Origin: Silene noctiflora
Taxonomy: Eukaryota; Streptophyta; Magnoliopsida; Caryophyllales; Caryophyllaceae
Reading direction: 5' to 3'
DNA length: 21,318 nucleotides
Assembly (NCBI GenBank): GCA_009801015.1
Contig: VHZZ01001260.1
Span: 47,694 to 69,011, forward strand
A program made the translations under genes and the position numbers. This document shows positions 11,801 to 21,090 of this stretch, one piece after another (positions within the stretch are counted from its first letter, which is position 1; every line of letters starts with the position of its first letter). The notes beneath the pieces were generated by a model, which saw only the letters and a list, made by a program, of their open reading frames with translations, did no database searches and had not been told where the DNA came from.

Positions 11801-12341
11801 ACGAAAAAAATGGAACATAGAACAAATCCGCCTCATCCGGATCCAAAACCCTAATTACCGCGGAATTTAAACCTCTATCTTTCTTAATCAAATCAGAAAA
11901 CAAATACCACTCCGCAGAATGCTGATTTCCAGGATACTTAAGCTCCGAATCATCAACAACATTATTCGAACTCTTATCACCGCCATTGTTGGAGCTCCGA
12001 GCACTCGCGTAGCTCCGAATTACACCATAAGTGAATTTCCGAGGTAAATCGTACATAAACACTTTAACCCTAACCCTAACATTATTCGAATTAGGGTTAG
12101 GGTTTCCGGAGGAGGAGGAGAAGAAGGAGGATTCGGGGATGGAAGGGGAGAGGAGGAAGCTGTTAAAGAGGAGGTAAAGTGCGAGGATTGCAGAAATGGT
12201 GATTAGGGTTTGTTTGAAAAGGGAATTTCGAGTTAATTTGAAGAACATTGTGGGGATTGTGGGGATTGTGGTGGTTGGGGAGAGAATTGGGGATTTTGGA
12301 CGGTGGTGGAGATGGTGGTTGTGACGGTGGTGGTGGCTCAT
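8870..12341 (-). CDS. ARAD1: GT47 exostosin-family glycosyltransferase, ARAD1-like arabinosyltransferase
   Basis: Three exons in phase 0: 12341-11397, 10210-9845 and 9058-8870 (stop), giving 499 aa. Residues 1-43 are a His/Pro-rich cytosolic tail; about 44-63 ([16 protein letters not shown]) is a single signal anchor, making a type II Golgi membrane protein. The exostosin domain spans about 88-430: [13 protein letters not shown] (94-106), [13 protein letters not shown] (167-179), [12 protein letters not shown] (304-315) and [19 protein letters not shown] (355-373), the best-conserved GT47 block. The tail [14 protein letters not shown] matches plant ARAD1-type proteins as I remember them. ARAD1 is tied to arabinan side chains of pectic rhamnogalacturonan I; applying that here is inference, and the paralog could differ (ARAD2 or another subgroup B member). 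It is somewhat longer than the roughly 450 aa usual, partly through Asn/Gly tracts. The start codon context AAAATGA is good; Met32 is a possible alternative. Confidence 0.92.
9059..9844 (-). other. ARAD1-like intron 2, contains a foldback MITE
   Basis: Runs from the donor complement at 9844-9843 (GTATTA) to the acceptor at 9060-9059 (TTCAG). It contains the purine/pyrimidine-rich element at about 9473-9600. A long minus-strand open frame at 9452-9742 is only a low-complexity by-product of that element. Confidence 0.8.
9473..9600. mobile_element. Purine/pyrimidine foldback MITE, copy 3
   Basis: The left arm GAAGGAAAGGGAGGGAG is mirrored by the right arm CTCCCTCCTTTTCCTTCCC. The middle carries TTGATAACCAAACAAGGGAA, close to TTGCTAACTAAACAA of copies 1 and 2, and the right end reads CATCCAAACAAGGGG. 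The left outer end is less clear. It sits in ARAD1-like intron 2. Confidence 0.6.
10211..11396 (-). other. ARAD1-like intron 1, no recognised content
   Basis: A 1186-base intron starting GTATAATATATG (minus strand) and ending TTTCAG. A telo-box-like AAACCCTAAA on the plus strand near 11035-11044 is the only motif I noticed. Open frames here run across the exon boundary and are not supported. Confidence 0.8.
11724..11767 (-). repeat. Coding trinucleotide microsatellite (Asn and Gly tracts)
   Basis: Plus strand shows CCN repeats followed by ATT repeats. On the coding strand these give a run of Asn followed by seven Gly residues (about residues 193-207 of the ARAD1-like protein), within a loop of the GT47 domain after the FYVPFF block. 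Such tracts usually vary in length between alleles. Confidence 0.85.
12066..12104. repeat. Inverted telomere-like repeats forming a perfect hairpin
   Basis: AACCCTAACCCTAA (12066-12079) is exactly complementary to TTAGGGTTAGGGTT (12091-12104) around an 11-base loop. It lies inside ARAD1-like exon 1 and codes for the [13 protein letters not shown] stretch just after the membrane anchor. Confidence 0.9.
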
Positions 12342-13479
12342 TTTATGATGGATGTTTGAAATTATGGAACATTATTGTAAATGTGTATTAATTGATTGAT
12401 TAATTATTGGAATTATGAGTTGTTGTGTTGGTAACATGTTTTTGGAGAAAAAATGTTTGGGTATGGTTGGGGTCAATGATTGGTGATTTGACTTGACATT
12501 TTCTCCAAACCGAACTGATAGTTGGAACATTCTCTTTTTGATATATGGATGGTTTGAACTTCTGAAGCTTGAGTTTTTATTCAAAAGAGTTGGAAATCGA
12601 ACCTCGGATGACCACTTATGTAAGAGTCGAGTGTGCGTTGTGTAGAGTTCATGTTGATCGACTTTGGTTATTTAACGTTTTACCAAGATGGATAAATGTT
12701 TCATATTTCATTTTTGGATGATACTAATGTAGATGTAGTCTGTTTACTGTTATAGGATGTTATTGAGACTCATAAATGATTATCAAAATCAAATTGTACG
12801 AACAACGGACTCTTTTAATTATTCGAAACTTTTATGTAAAATGATGTTTCATAATATCAACGGGTGGAGTTATTCCATCGACTCAGGTTATTCTTTGTTT
12901 GGATGGCAAGATGTTTACACAAATAAGGTCATTGTGTGACACACACAGCCATATCTTACAATGTACTGTATACCCGTTTAACGATGATAATCAGTAATTG
13001 TGGTATGTCGTACACTTAGATCATACGATAGTCTTACATAAGACCAACTCTATGTTTAAAAAGTCCGCAATAAATCCAATATATACTTTAATAGAACCCA
13101 CAACTTTGTAAAAGACAAGGCAAGACCGCATAGCGTTAATCTGCAAGGACTGCACCAGAAGCAAAGAATAACTAGATGTATACTTCAGTTACATTGAGCA
13201 AACACAGATTCACAGTCGTGAACTGCAGACCAAAAACCCATGGATATTGCGCAGCGGCGGACAACTAAGGAAACAAAGAGAAGTGGGTGGACTAACAAGG
13301 AAACTCAGTAAAATCTTCCAAGAATATTTCCACTGTTTTTACTGCTACTTTTAAATCTCAAGCTATTTACAAGGCTTCTTATAAATCAGGTAACAATTAC
13401 CTTCTCCGTGTTTCGAACTGGCCATTTTTACAGCAGAGAAATAAGTTTGTTAAGAATGAGATGCACAATGTGGAGCCGA
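12342..13479. other. Intergenic: ARAD1-like promoter and TLC gene 3' UTR
   Basis: Both flanking genes are on the minus strand, so this holds the downstream part of the TLC gene and the upstream part of the ARAD1-like gene. A possible minus-strand TATA element (CATATATC, complement at about 12539-12546) lies some 200 bases before the ARAD1-like ATG; that is a guess. At about 12596-12606 the minus strand has a Pol III B-box-like GGTTCGATTTCC. No open frame here looks coding. Confidence 0.65.
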
Positions 13480-16400
13480 TCATTGCCTCTTTGTTAAGGT
13501 CTTCTTTAAACCCTTGAGGATCTTCCCGAACCACATTAAGTTCATTGCAGCAAGCACAGATGGAACCACAAACACCAGAAAGTAACCAAAAGCATGCATT
13601 TCAATAACCTGTCAGATTCATGATCAACACATAAGGTTTCAGACAGAGTTCACAGACTTCAACTCAATAGCATTATCAAGAATACGAGTAGTCGGGTGGT
13701 GGTGACCCATGCTTCTCATCAGTTCTTCTCGGGTGCCCGTATACAACACAAAGCTCAAGGATATTGATATAGAATTTGTACATGGCCCTTACCATTCTGA
13801 CCCTCCTAGAAGACGAGCTCGTATGACAAAAGTACGGAAGATACTCTATACGGACTATGGACAGGGGTGGATCCAGCCCAAAGGCTATATGGGCTGGAGC
13901 CTAACCTCTTTTTTGAAGAAAAAACAATATATATAACGTGTAATATAATAGTAGGAAACTGCACTTGGTCTAGTGGTAGAATACCTGTCCACTGGGTATT
14001 TGTCCGCGAGTTCAAATCCCAGCAGAGAGAATTTGTAAACTTCGTTTGCTTTTATTGTACTATCTTATTTTTACACGTATTCCTTGCTACAATAGTTGTA
14101 TCCTTGCATTTCTTACCTCTTGGCCTAGAGGCTTTTATACTATTTATACAAAACTATCCATCCCAATACCCCATACTCATAGACTCATAGTCAGTCTATT
14201 TACCAGATAAAAGTTTATTTTGGGGATGCATATTTATACTTTGTCGAGGCCTCTGCAACTAAAATATATGACTTGGCCAAATTTCACAAAAAGTGATACA
14301 TAAAATACAATCTCGACATAATATATCTTTAAGGGTTCGTCGTCGAAATAGTTCAAAATAGTTTTATGCTCCCTCCGTCCCAGCCAATTGTTTACCTATT
14401 CTATTTTGGGGTGTCTAAGTCAATTGTTCTTCTTTCTATTTTAGGAATGTTTTTGATGGACAATTTGATCCTTCACATTCAATTTGGTCCATATGTCATC
14501 TAATAATTGGCTCCCTCCTTTTTCGTTGATCTTTATAGCAAAAACAAAGGTAAACAATTAACCTGGACGGAGGGGGTATAAACTTATTTATTGCACAAAT
14601 ACTAAAGTAATTCGTAGTATAATGTCTCTAAAATCTCATGATTCATAATTTAAAAATATTCTTGATTCAAGTATCACGAAAAATACGCTAAAATGTAGCC
14701 GTTTAGGATCAAACGCTTAAAATTACCAACTCCAAATCTTCTATAGCATTTTAGAAAAAAAAAAAACTATCAATGAGTAAAGTTTCTAGCCCACCGTACA
14801 TTTGAATCCTGGATCCACACATGACTACGGAGTACTTTTTTTTATAGTATTTAATGATTAACATCTTTATAATTCTCTTAGTAAGAGTATATATTTCAAA
14901 TTTATATATATTCATGCTTAGAAAACGTGTTCTGAGACCAAATAATTGAGTCGTACCGAACACCCTACCGAAGTCTTAAGATAGCTACTGATGGAGCCAA
15001 AATCTAATACGGAGCATCTTCTATTTTATCATAACAATAAACTTTTTAATGAACCCAAAAAAAACTCATGTCGCGAAAGTGAAATTTTATTTTGTGACAC
15101 CAGTATTTGGAGATAACAATCATAGAGCGGGTTTGACCAAAAAAAAATGTAACAAGATAGTAGTCATAGTACAGATCAAGCAGTTACCTGATCATAGTGC
15201 AAGTACACATGAAAGAACATGTATACAAAAAGCAGAATTCTAGCAACCTGCAATACAAAACAAAGATAAACCTGTAAGCTTAAAAAAACGCGATAAAGAA
15301 ATAAAGAGGAATCGTCAAAGTGTCGGGAAAAAACTTGAGCACCAACACCACCATAACCATCTCCTTTCAGTAACTCAAATATGTGCCTATGGGATATAAA
15401 TATGTAATTGTTACAAAAGCCTGTTTACAAAAGCGAAACAAAAACTCCACAACTTTAACAATTTTAACTGTCGTATTATCCTTCTTAATGGTCATCAAGA
15501 TGGTAAAGGACAGCAAGTAGTATCTCACTATCTATACAAGAATGCATCAGAGAATGTACTCACCAACCAGGCTAAAAATATTACTATGCCATTAATGAGG
15601 TATGCATTGGATCTTTTCAACCCAACTGTATCAAGAAACCTGCACAGTAGAATGTTAAATCCAGTGAGATTCATGCAACTAAAATCTCAAAACAGCCAAC
15701 AAAGTCTGAACTAAAATCTGGAAACAACCAACCATCGCATATTGATTTCTGGTGTTGTAACTTCAGAGATGAGGACCATGAAAGTATAAAGTTGTCCTTC
15801 CCCAGAAAACATAGCGTAGGCAACAGCAATTCCCGAGAGAGAATGATGTACCACCTGAAAAGTTGAGGTAAACTTGTCAGCAAAGAATCGTATGCAAAAG
15901 TGCTAAACCAAGCATCAGAGGTTAAGGCTCATGAGGAAAAGGCTTAATGAATTGAATACATTACTATTAAGCTTAAGTCTTTCCGATACGTTGATAACTG
16001 GGTGATACTCCCTCCATTCAATTGGATTCACTGCGTTTTTCAATATATATGAGAGCTTGAAAAAGTAGTAAACCCAAATGAATGGAGTGAGTAGCTGTCA
16101 AGAGATTATACTAGCCACTTGAAGGACATAGGATGACGACTCCTAGCAAGAGAATTTAAGGAAATACAAGTTTAAAACAAGGAATACTTTCAAAAGAATA
16201 TCTCAGACTCTCCGGACTCAAGGGTTCCGTCTGATAAAAATTGACAGAAAGTGGGCTTCTTTGGATCGTAGTGAAGCAAAAGAACAAATATAATGGTGAA
16301 GTAAAGAATCCCAATGCATGTATTTTCACACTGGCTCATGAAATTATGTCTAATACACTAGGTAACATCATTACGTCAATGCCTCGATGGCCCACGCCTG

Positions 16401-19060
16401 TTGCTACGTAGAGAGGTTCAGAAAGCACGCAGTCTTACTCCTGTCTCAAAAACATGGAGAAGTTTCTAGATATACAAAGTCTTATCCTATATTTGAGAAC
16501 AGGTTGTTTCCAGGTGACCCTTAAATGAAAGACGCCTGAAATTGCATCAATTGACTGTTACTTCATCATGTAATGTGTTTACATATCAAATCCAATATCA
16601 CCAAAAAAATCTTACATACTTCTAACTCCTTAAGAACTATGGATAGGCACTGAACTACTGAAATTCGCTAAACAATGATCACGTCCCACATAAGTCAAGG
16701 TTATTGATGGTCCAACTAAATTTGAAGGAAACAACTTAAGGGTCGTTTGGGAACTTGTGAATGTTCCATTCTCTTGAGTTAAAAGTACCGAGTAGTTGTG
16801 AGAAGAAATATTCATTGTCAAAAGTTTAAATGGAATCGCGGCAGAAAACTTACTATTGTTGGTTATGACATTCCAACTAAAAGTCTATTGTCTCCTGACA
16901 ATCGGCTAACTCTGAACTATTCAGCTCAAATAAAAATCAACAGCAACATAAAAAGGTGGAACGTAGTAGACTACTCAGTCTATTAATTAAAACAAAAATG
17001 AATGTCAAATACAGATATACTATCCTTTTCCAATTGAATGCTTAAGCTTAACTAATAACCAAAATATCATTATAATCCTTATTGCAGTCAGGTTTACAGC
17101 ACCAAATGAAAATCAAATACAGTTACGATCTAAGTCTAGAGAGAAGATTCGAAAGCTGCTTGTTGCCAGCAAGATGTTTTCAGAGGTTTCTATTAAAGTA
17201 TTAAGTATCTCATGCTTACGTCCTAAGACTTCTAACCATGTTTCCTTTGCAATGTGAGGACAAACATGTTTAAAGTCTAATGATCCTTGACATATGCTCC
17301 CTCTACTCACTAGGATTTGTACCATTGTTCTCTTTGAGACATTCAAATCAATTCACTATATCCGCACTTTGAAAAATAGGCTACAAGAACAGTGTGGGTC
17401 TGCGCCCCATTGTTTATTTCATCTCCAAAACTTTTGCTCCAAAAGTAAATGTAATGAATTTGAATGCAAGGAGGGAGTATGTGACACAAGACAAATATGG
17501 AAGAGAAAGGAGAGGTGGCGGAAGGGAAGGAGATTAAAAAAGAAAAGACTTACATATTCTACCCCACCCAGGGAAGGATAAAGCCACAAGATCATTGCTA
17601 GGTCTGAGAGAAAGTATCCCACCGATACCTGCCAAATTTATATCAAAGTTACCGCAACGAGAAATATTTAACCATTGTACAAAAAAAAAAAAAAAACATA
17701 AACAAACATTGACTTGTTAACACATGAGTATCTGAATCCTAGTGGCAACCTACTGCAATTTCTAGGGTGAAATTCACCGACCTTCTCCAGAAACATGGAA
17801 GTATGGAACAGATTGTCATCATTACTTGTGTATCTAACGCTATACATAAAAGAAAATGTATGACAAATACTGGTATATTGTAATCCACCCAACCCCCTCC
17901 CCTAAACAGATAAGGAAAAAGAGGAGACCAATCAATCAAATCTTTTAAAACCTTTCTTCTATGCTCTCAGCAGTCTATGCAAACAAAACTGCAATAGCTC
18001 ACAGTAAGATTGGTTATTTCAGCGGTACTTTATACTTCAGATAATTGGTTATTTCCCACAGTCTGCCCCTCAACTTTACTTCATAGGACTTTTATCAAAC
18101 ATAAAGTCATATATAAGGGATGTGTTAAGCTGCAATATAACCTCCAGCGTTATCAGCCTGACTGTGATCACTCTTTGCTATGACAAACTGTCTATAGCTA
18201 AGACTAACGAAAGACATCAAGCAGATGCAGATTTCTCAATATTCATGAAACCCCATATATTGCTCGGATATTTCTGGTTACAATCTACTACAAGAACAAC
18301 AAACTTACCCTACAATCTACATGTGGAGTTTTTGCAGCAAAGAACCAATTCAGAAGCTCTTACACGGAATACTAGTCTAAAAATTGTAGAAACAACAACA
18401 TTGAGTAAACGAACTCATCCATGAAGTTAACAGTAGATATTTGCAATATAAAACTTGGGTTAGACAGAAACACCCATGATAGCCAAAAACTTGTCACTTA
18501 CTCCTAGTGTAAACGTGGAAAGTGTTGAGTTACGAAAAGTAATAGCTGTAGTTGTCTCATTATCGGCATATAGATCAGACCAGTAAACGAAGTATAGTGA
18601 CATTGCAGCAATGAAAAGGGCGTGAACGGTTGACATTCCCCTACAGAACCATTGAGAACAAATCCAAACATTACACATTGGTAAATTGGTAACATTACCA
18701 CATAAATCAAAAATTAGCAAAAGGGGTTGACAGTGACCTACCGGTTATTCCATTCAATCCTTTGTATTCTGTTAAGACCAGCATAACTCTTGAAGTAAAG
18801 GGCACTAAACAACTGACTAATATCATAAATCTACACAAACGAACAAAACCCAAAATCAACCATCTTTCAAGTACTCAACAAAAAAACAAACACTACTATT
18901 CGATAGCCAAAAGTGCTCATACCACTTTGCAGATTACTATGCCAGCAATGATAGCAGTGTAAGGAATAAGAGGATCTGCTAACAAGTGATTCTTTACAAG
19001 ATTTTCAGCCTGATTTTGGTAAGACTTGATAGCCATAACAGTCTGCTTAGAAACTGCCAT
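13480..19060 (-). CDS. TLC-domain (TRAM/LAG1/CLN8) multipass membrane protein, At4g10360-like
   Basis: Eight exons join in frame: 19060-18923, 18830-18742, 18640-18502, 17628-17554, 15854-15733, 15639-15564, 15247-15188 and 13608-13480 (TGA), giving 275 aa. Hydrophobic spans include about 32-45 (IPYTAIIAGIVICK), 82-95 (HALFIAAMSLYFVY), 123-140 (VSVGYFLSDLAMILWLYP), 152-164, 203-227 (IVIFLAWLVARILLFVYMFF) and 240-260. Family hallmarks are RIQRIEWNNRGMSTVHA (about 67-83), LYPSLGGVEYVVHH (about 138-151) with the His pair, and SEVTTPEINMRW (177-188). The end LKKTLTKRQ resembles the Arabidopsis protein as I recall it. TLC proteins sense, make or move lipids in ER or plasma membranes; ceramide synthase-type Lag1 residues are not evident, so it is nearer the TLCD4/TMEM56 branch and its biochemical role is open. 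Met9 (19036, MAIKSY) may be the true start. Confidence 0.92.
13961..14026 (+). other. tRNA-like module (A and B boxes) inside the hAT element
   Basis: An A-box-like TTGGTCTAGTGG (13965-13976) and a B-box-like GAGTTCAAATCCC (14008-14020) stand at tRNA spacing. Between them ATACC and GGTAT can pair as an anticodon stem. The start GCAC-TTGGTCTAGTGGTAGA resembles tRNA-Gly. The acceptor stem does not close and the T stem is poor, so this is a relic of a tRNA or of a SINE head, not a functional tRNA gene. Confidence 0.5.
14369..14577. mobile_element. Stowaway MITE nested in the hAT element
   Basis: Left end CTCCCTCCGTCCCAGCCAAT, continuing TGTTTACC. The right end GGTAAACAATTAACCTGGA, then CGGAGGGGG, is the inverted copy. 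These are textbook Stowaway termini. Flanking TA-containing sequence (TATG on the left, TATA on the right) fits a TA target. It encodes nothing. Confidence 0.85.
15248..15563 (-). other. TLC-gene intron 6, nothing recognised
   Basis: A 316-base intron (GTGAGT...TTGCAG) between the exon ending FLAWL and the exon VARILLFVYMFF. A short in-frame-looking stretch near 15330-15390 on the minus strand does not fit the family and is left out. Confidence 0.75.
16008..16091. mobile_element. Very short Stowaway-like MITE (84 bp)
   Basis: Left end CTCCCTCCATTCAATTGGAT and right end AAACCCAAATGAATGGAGTG-AG are inverted copies. TA flanks both sides (16006-16007 and 16092-16093). The interior is only about 30 bases. 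Confidence 0.75.
17297..17477. mobile_element. Stowaway-like MITE in a TLC-gene intron
   Basis: Left end CTCCCTCTACTCACTAGGAT and right end AATGAATTTGAATGCAAGGA-GGGAG form degenerate inverted repeats. The flanks are TATG on both sides (17293-17296 and 17478-17481). The element ends only about 75 bases from the exon at 17554 (downstream of its donor site). Confidence 0.7.
17629..18501 (-). other. TLC-gene intron 3, nothing recognised
   Basis: An 873-base intron (GTAAGTGAC...GGCAG). It contains a run of about 16 A at 17681-17696 and no coding sequence I can support. Confidence 0.8.
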
Positions 19061-19927
19061 TTCATTTGAGTTACAATACTCCCCTCAAATTTAGCCCAAA
19101 ACACACAATACTCCTATCAGTTACACCACATTCCAATGAACTTCCTGACACATTTCCAAAACAAAACTAGTTAGTCTTGTATAAGACGGTTTTCTACAAT
19201 AATAGTGTAAAAGGGATCCAAATATAATCTACTAGTGGGTAAAGTAGTTATTAAAAAAAACGCTTTACAATAAACTTGTGCAATGCCACCTTACGCAAGT
19301 ATTTGTGTGCGAAACTGAATTCAGAGAAATATTGCACCAAATTCAATTCTAACAAATACCCAATTCATACTTGATCATTACGAATAACAAATCAAACTAA
19401 AACATATAAAAAGGAGGCATCTTTACCAAGTGGGTAGATCTGAAATGTGATCAGTTAGGCTGAAGAATACAATACTATCAGTAACACCACATTCCAATGA
19501 ACTTCCTGACACATTGCCAAAAACAAAACTAGTTAGTCTTGTGTAAGACCATCTTCATTAAAAGAACCCGTTTTACCATAAACTTGTGTAATGCCGCCTT
19601 ACACAAACTGAATTCAGAAAATATTGCACCAAATTCAATTCTAACAAATACCCAATTCACATATGATCATAACTAATCAAAAACCATACTTAAAACATAA
19701 AAAAGATGGCATCTTTACCAAGTGGGCAGATCTGAAATGTGATCAGTTAGGCTGAAGAACACAATTTGGGTTATATTCTGGCAAAAAGTTGAAACGTATA
19801 GGCAAAAACAACAGCAAAATTAGCATCAGTTGTATGAAATTGGTAGATGTGATATATAAAGAAAGATACAAAAATAAACTTATGTACAAAATGACAGAAA
19901 CAGAAATCATTCAAGCATTTAACTCAC
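19061..19927 (-). other. Probable 5' UTR intron of the TLC gene
   Basis: If the noncoding exon at 19928-20040 is real, the intron starts at GTGAGTT (19927). It could end at one of two AG sites near the start codon: 19055-19054, or 19044-19043 (CTAAGCAG). Either acceptor would remove the ATG at 19060 and leave Met9 (MAIKSY) as the start. The interval contains the tandem duplication 19105-19760. This is inference from splice-like motifs, without transcript support. Confidence 0.4.
19105..19760. repeat. Direct tandem duplication, two diverged units
   Basis: Unit A is 19105-19468 and unit B 19469-19760. Both begin ACAATACT..ATCAGT.ACACC, share CCACATTCCAATGAACTTCC, AAAACTAGTTAGTCTTGT and CAAATTCAATTCTAACAAAT, and end with AGATCTGAAATGTGATCAGT then TAGGCTGAAGAA. 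Unit A carries about 60-70 extra bases, mostly in its middle (about 19195-19260). The units abut directly. Each includes the plus-strand complement of the splice-like minus-strand block TTTCAG-ATCTACCCACTTG-GTAAAG. Confidence 0.9.
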
Positions 19928-20040
19928 CAATGAATGAAGAGATGACGCAAAATTATAATGGTGAGGTTAAGAAATTTGTTGGGTTTTTTTGTTGTGTGAT
20001 TTGGGGAACAAATTACAGTAACAGGGTACAGATGTGGTAA
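19928..20040 (-). other. Candidate noncoding first exon (5' UTR) of the TLC gene
   Basis: Read on the minus strand this is C/T/A-rich leader-like sequence ending CATTCATTG followed by GTGAGTT, a near-ideal donor. It lies upstream of the TLC start in the right orientation. The upstream limit is unknown. The open frame on the plus strand over the same bases has no protein-like features. Confidence 0.4.
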
Positions 20041-20102
20041 TTGTGGTTATGTCACAATTATGGGTCGGCACTACATAGCACGAGAATATGAGATCATAGG
20101 GC

Positions 20103-20123
20103 TTTTTTTTTTTTTTTTTTTTT
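20103..20123. repeat. Poly-T tract (21 T)
   Basis: An uninterrupted run of 21 T upstream of the TLC gene's 5' end. It could be a poly(A) tail of an old minus-strand retroposed sequence or simple slippage; nothing identifiable is attached. Confidence 0.85.
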
Positions 20124-20548
20124 GAGGTACATACATGTGAATTTTAAGTTGATTACATTAGGTTAGTTCAAACCAATGATTATAAATTTGATTGATTAGA
20201 TTGGTTTACATAAATTATTCATTTTGATATATGTATTGGTTACATTGTTAATTATTGTAGTATTGTTGTTGGTCACTTGACTATATTGTATTTTGTGGAA
20301 TGAGAAATATCTGTGTCTTTTGGGGAGACGTCCTCCTTGCCTTCTTCTTTCGACCTTCTCTTCACCTTTCTTCTGAACCACATGATATATACTAGTTTAA
20401 TCTCGATTGTGAGGGATAGACACCCTTTCGATTTAATAGAATGGCGTATCTAGCATTGACAAAGTTGGGGTCAATTCTAGTGTATAGTTGCTCTATTTCT
20501 TTTTGTATGGGATACAATGTACAAACAAATTTAACTATTAAAAACCTA

Positions 20549-20702
20549 CTCTCTTCGTCCTGTTCAACAATTTAAACTTTTTATTTTTGGATGTTTCAGT
20601 CAATAGTTTACATTTCTATTTTGGTATGTTTTACTCTCTACTTGATCTTTTAGTAATATTAAAAGCAACACAAGTAAACATTTCATCGAGGCAGAGGAAC
20701 AT
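20549..20702. mobile_element. Degenerate Stowaway-like MITE
   Basis: The left end ACTCTCTTCGTCCTGTTCAA, then CAATTTAAAC, and the internal phrase TTTCAGTCAATAGTTTACAT follow the Stowaway pattern seen at 14369. The right end, read inverted, is CCTCTGCCTCGATGAAATGT then TTACTTG. The termini match only loosely, so it is an old copy. Confidence 0.55.
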
Positions 20703-20946
20703 ACTTTAGTCCGCAAAGCTATAAATCTTGAGACACCAAACACCATTGTCCTATATGTGGGTACACCGTTGATTTAATAAATGTGTTGCTCATGCCTTCT
20801 CGTGTATTATTAAATATGTTGTGGCTGAATTGGTCATCCTTAAAACGTTTGTATCTACTCAAGTGTAAACGAATCAAACATTACTCCCTATATATAGATG
20901 AAATTAAAATTTACCACGTATCAATTTTGAAAACATTTTATTTTTT

Positions 20947-21090
20947 AGGGTAAATTATCAATTACTCCCTTATAAAATCCACTTTTTCAAACTTACTCCC
21001 TTTTAAAAAAAAATTCAAAAATTACTCCCAAAAGAGTGACAGAATTTTAAAATTGCTCCCAAACTACTATTTTTGTGTTTTTGTGACAAA
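20947..21090. repeat. Spaced TTACTCCC / TTGCTCCC degenerate repeats, likely transposon end
   Basis: ATTACTCCC or a close variant recurs at about 30-40-base spacing (near 20961, 20992, 21021 and 21051) after AGGGTAAATTATCAA, and the block ends GACAAAAATGCCCCTCG. It looks like the sub-terminal repeats of a plant DNA element or other repeat family. The partner end is not in the window. Confidence 0.45.

Larger units (their letters stand above)
13862..14823. mobile_element. Complete non-autonomous hAT transposon
   Basis: The left terminal repeat CAGGGGTGGATCCAG (13862-13876) matches the inverted right end, CATGTGTGGATCCAG (complement of 14809-14823), at 13 of 15 positions and starts with the hAT-type CA(G)GGG. 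It is flanked by 8-base direct repeats, ACTATGGA (13854-13861) and ACTACGGA (14824-14831), differing at one base, as expected for an aged hAT target duplication. The 962-base element has no transposase coding sequence. It includes a tRNA-like module (13961-14026) and a Stowaway MITE (14369-14577) inserted later. Confidence 0.85.
13609..15187 (-). other. Last TLC-gene intron, filled by a hAT element with a nested MITE
   Basis: A 1579-base intron from GTAACTG (15187) to GACAG (13609). More than half is the hAT element 13862-14823. The remaining flanks (13609-13853 and 14832-15187) are AT-rich without recognisable content. Confidence 0.85.
15855..17553 (-). other. TLC-gene intron 4, contains two Stowaway MITEs
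   Basis: A 1699-base intron from GTAAGTC (17553) to TTTCAG (15855). It contains MITEs at 16008-16091 and 17297-17477. The rest is AT-rich; no coding sequence was recognised on either strand. Confidence 0.8.

Noticed and set aside
11481..11870. 129-codon plus-strand open frame
   Set aside because: It is antisense to ARAD1-like exon 1 and its Ile/Thr-rich sequence is the shadow of the Asn/Gly and Arg codons on the coding strand.
13961..14026. Functional tRNA gene
   Set aside because: A and B boxes are present, but the acceptor stem does not pair and the T stem is poor, so it is annotated as a tRNA-like relic.
13867..14190. 107-codon plus-strand open frame
   Set aside because: It lies within the hAT element and runs through the tRNA-like module; there is no transposase signature.
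6500..15015. Scattered ACTCCGTA / TACGGAGT words
   Set aside because: They look like Stowaway terminal fragments, but single 8-base matches without a partner end are too short to call elements.
18122..18424. 100-codon plus-strand open frame in a TLC-gene intron
   Set aside because: It lies wholly within intron 3, antisense, and has no recognisable similarity or codon signal.
19789..20040. 83-codon plus-strand open frame
   Set aside because: Lys/Asn/Met-rich without domain features; the opposite strand makes better sense as a 5' UTR exon with a strong donor.
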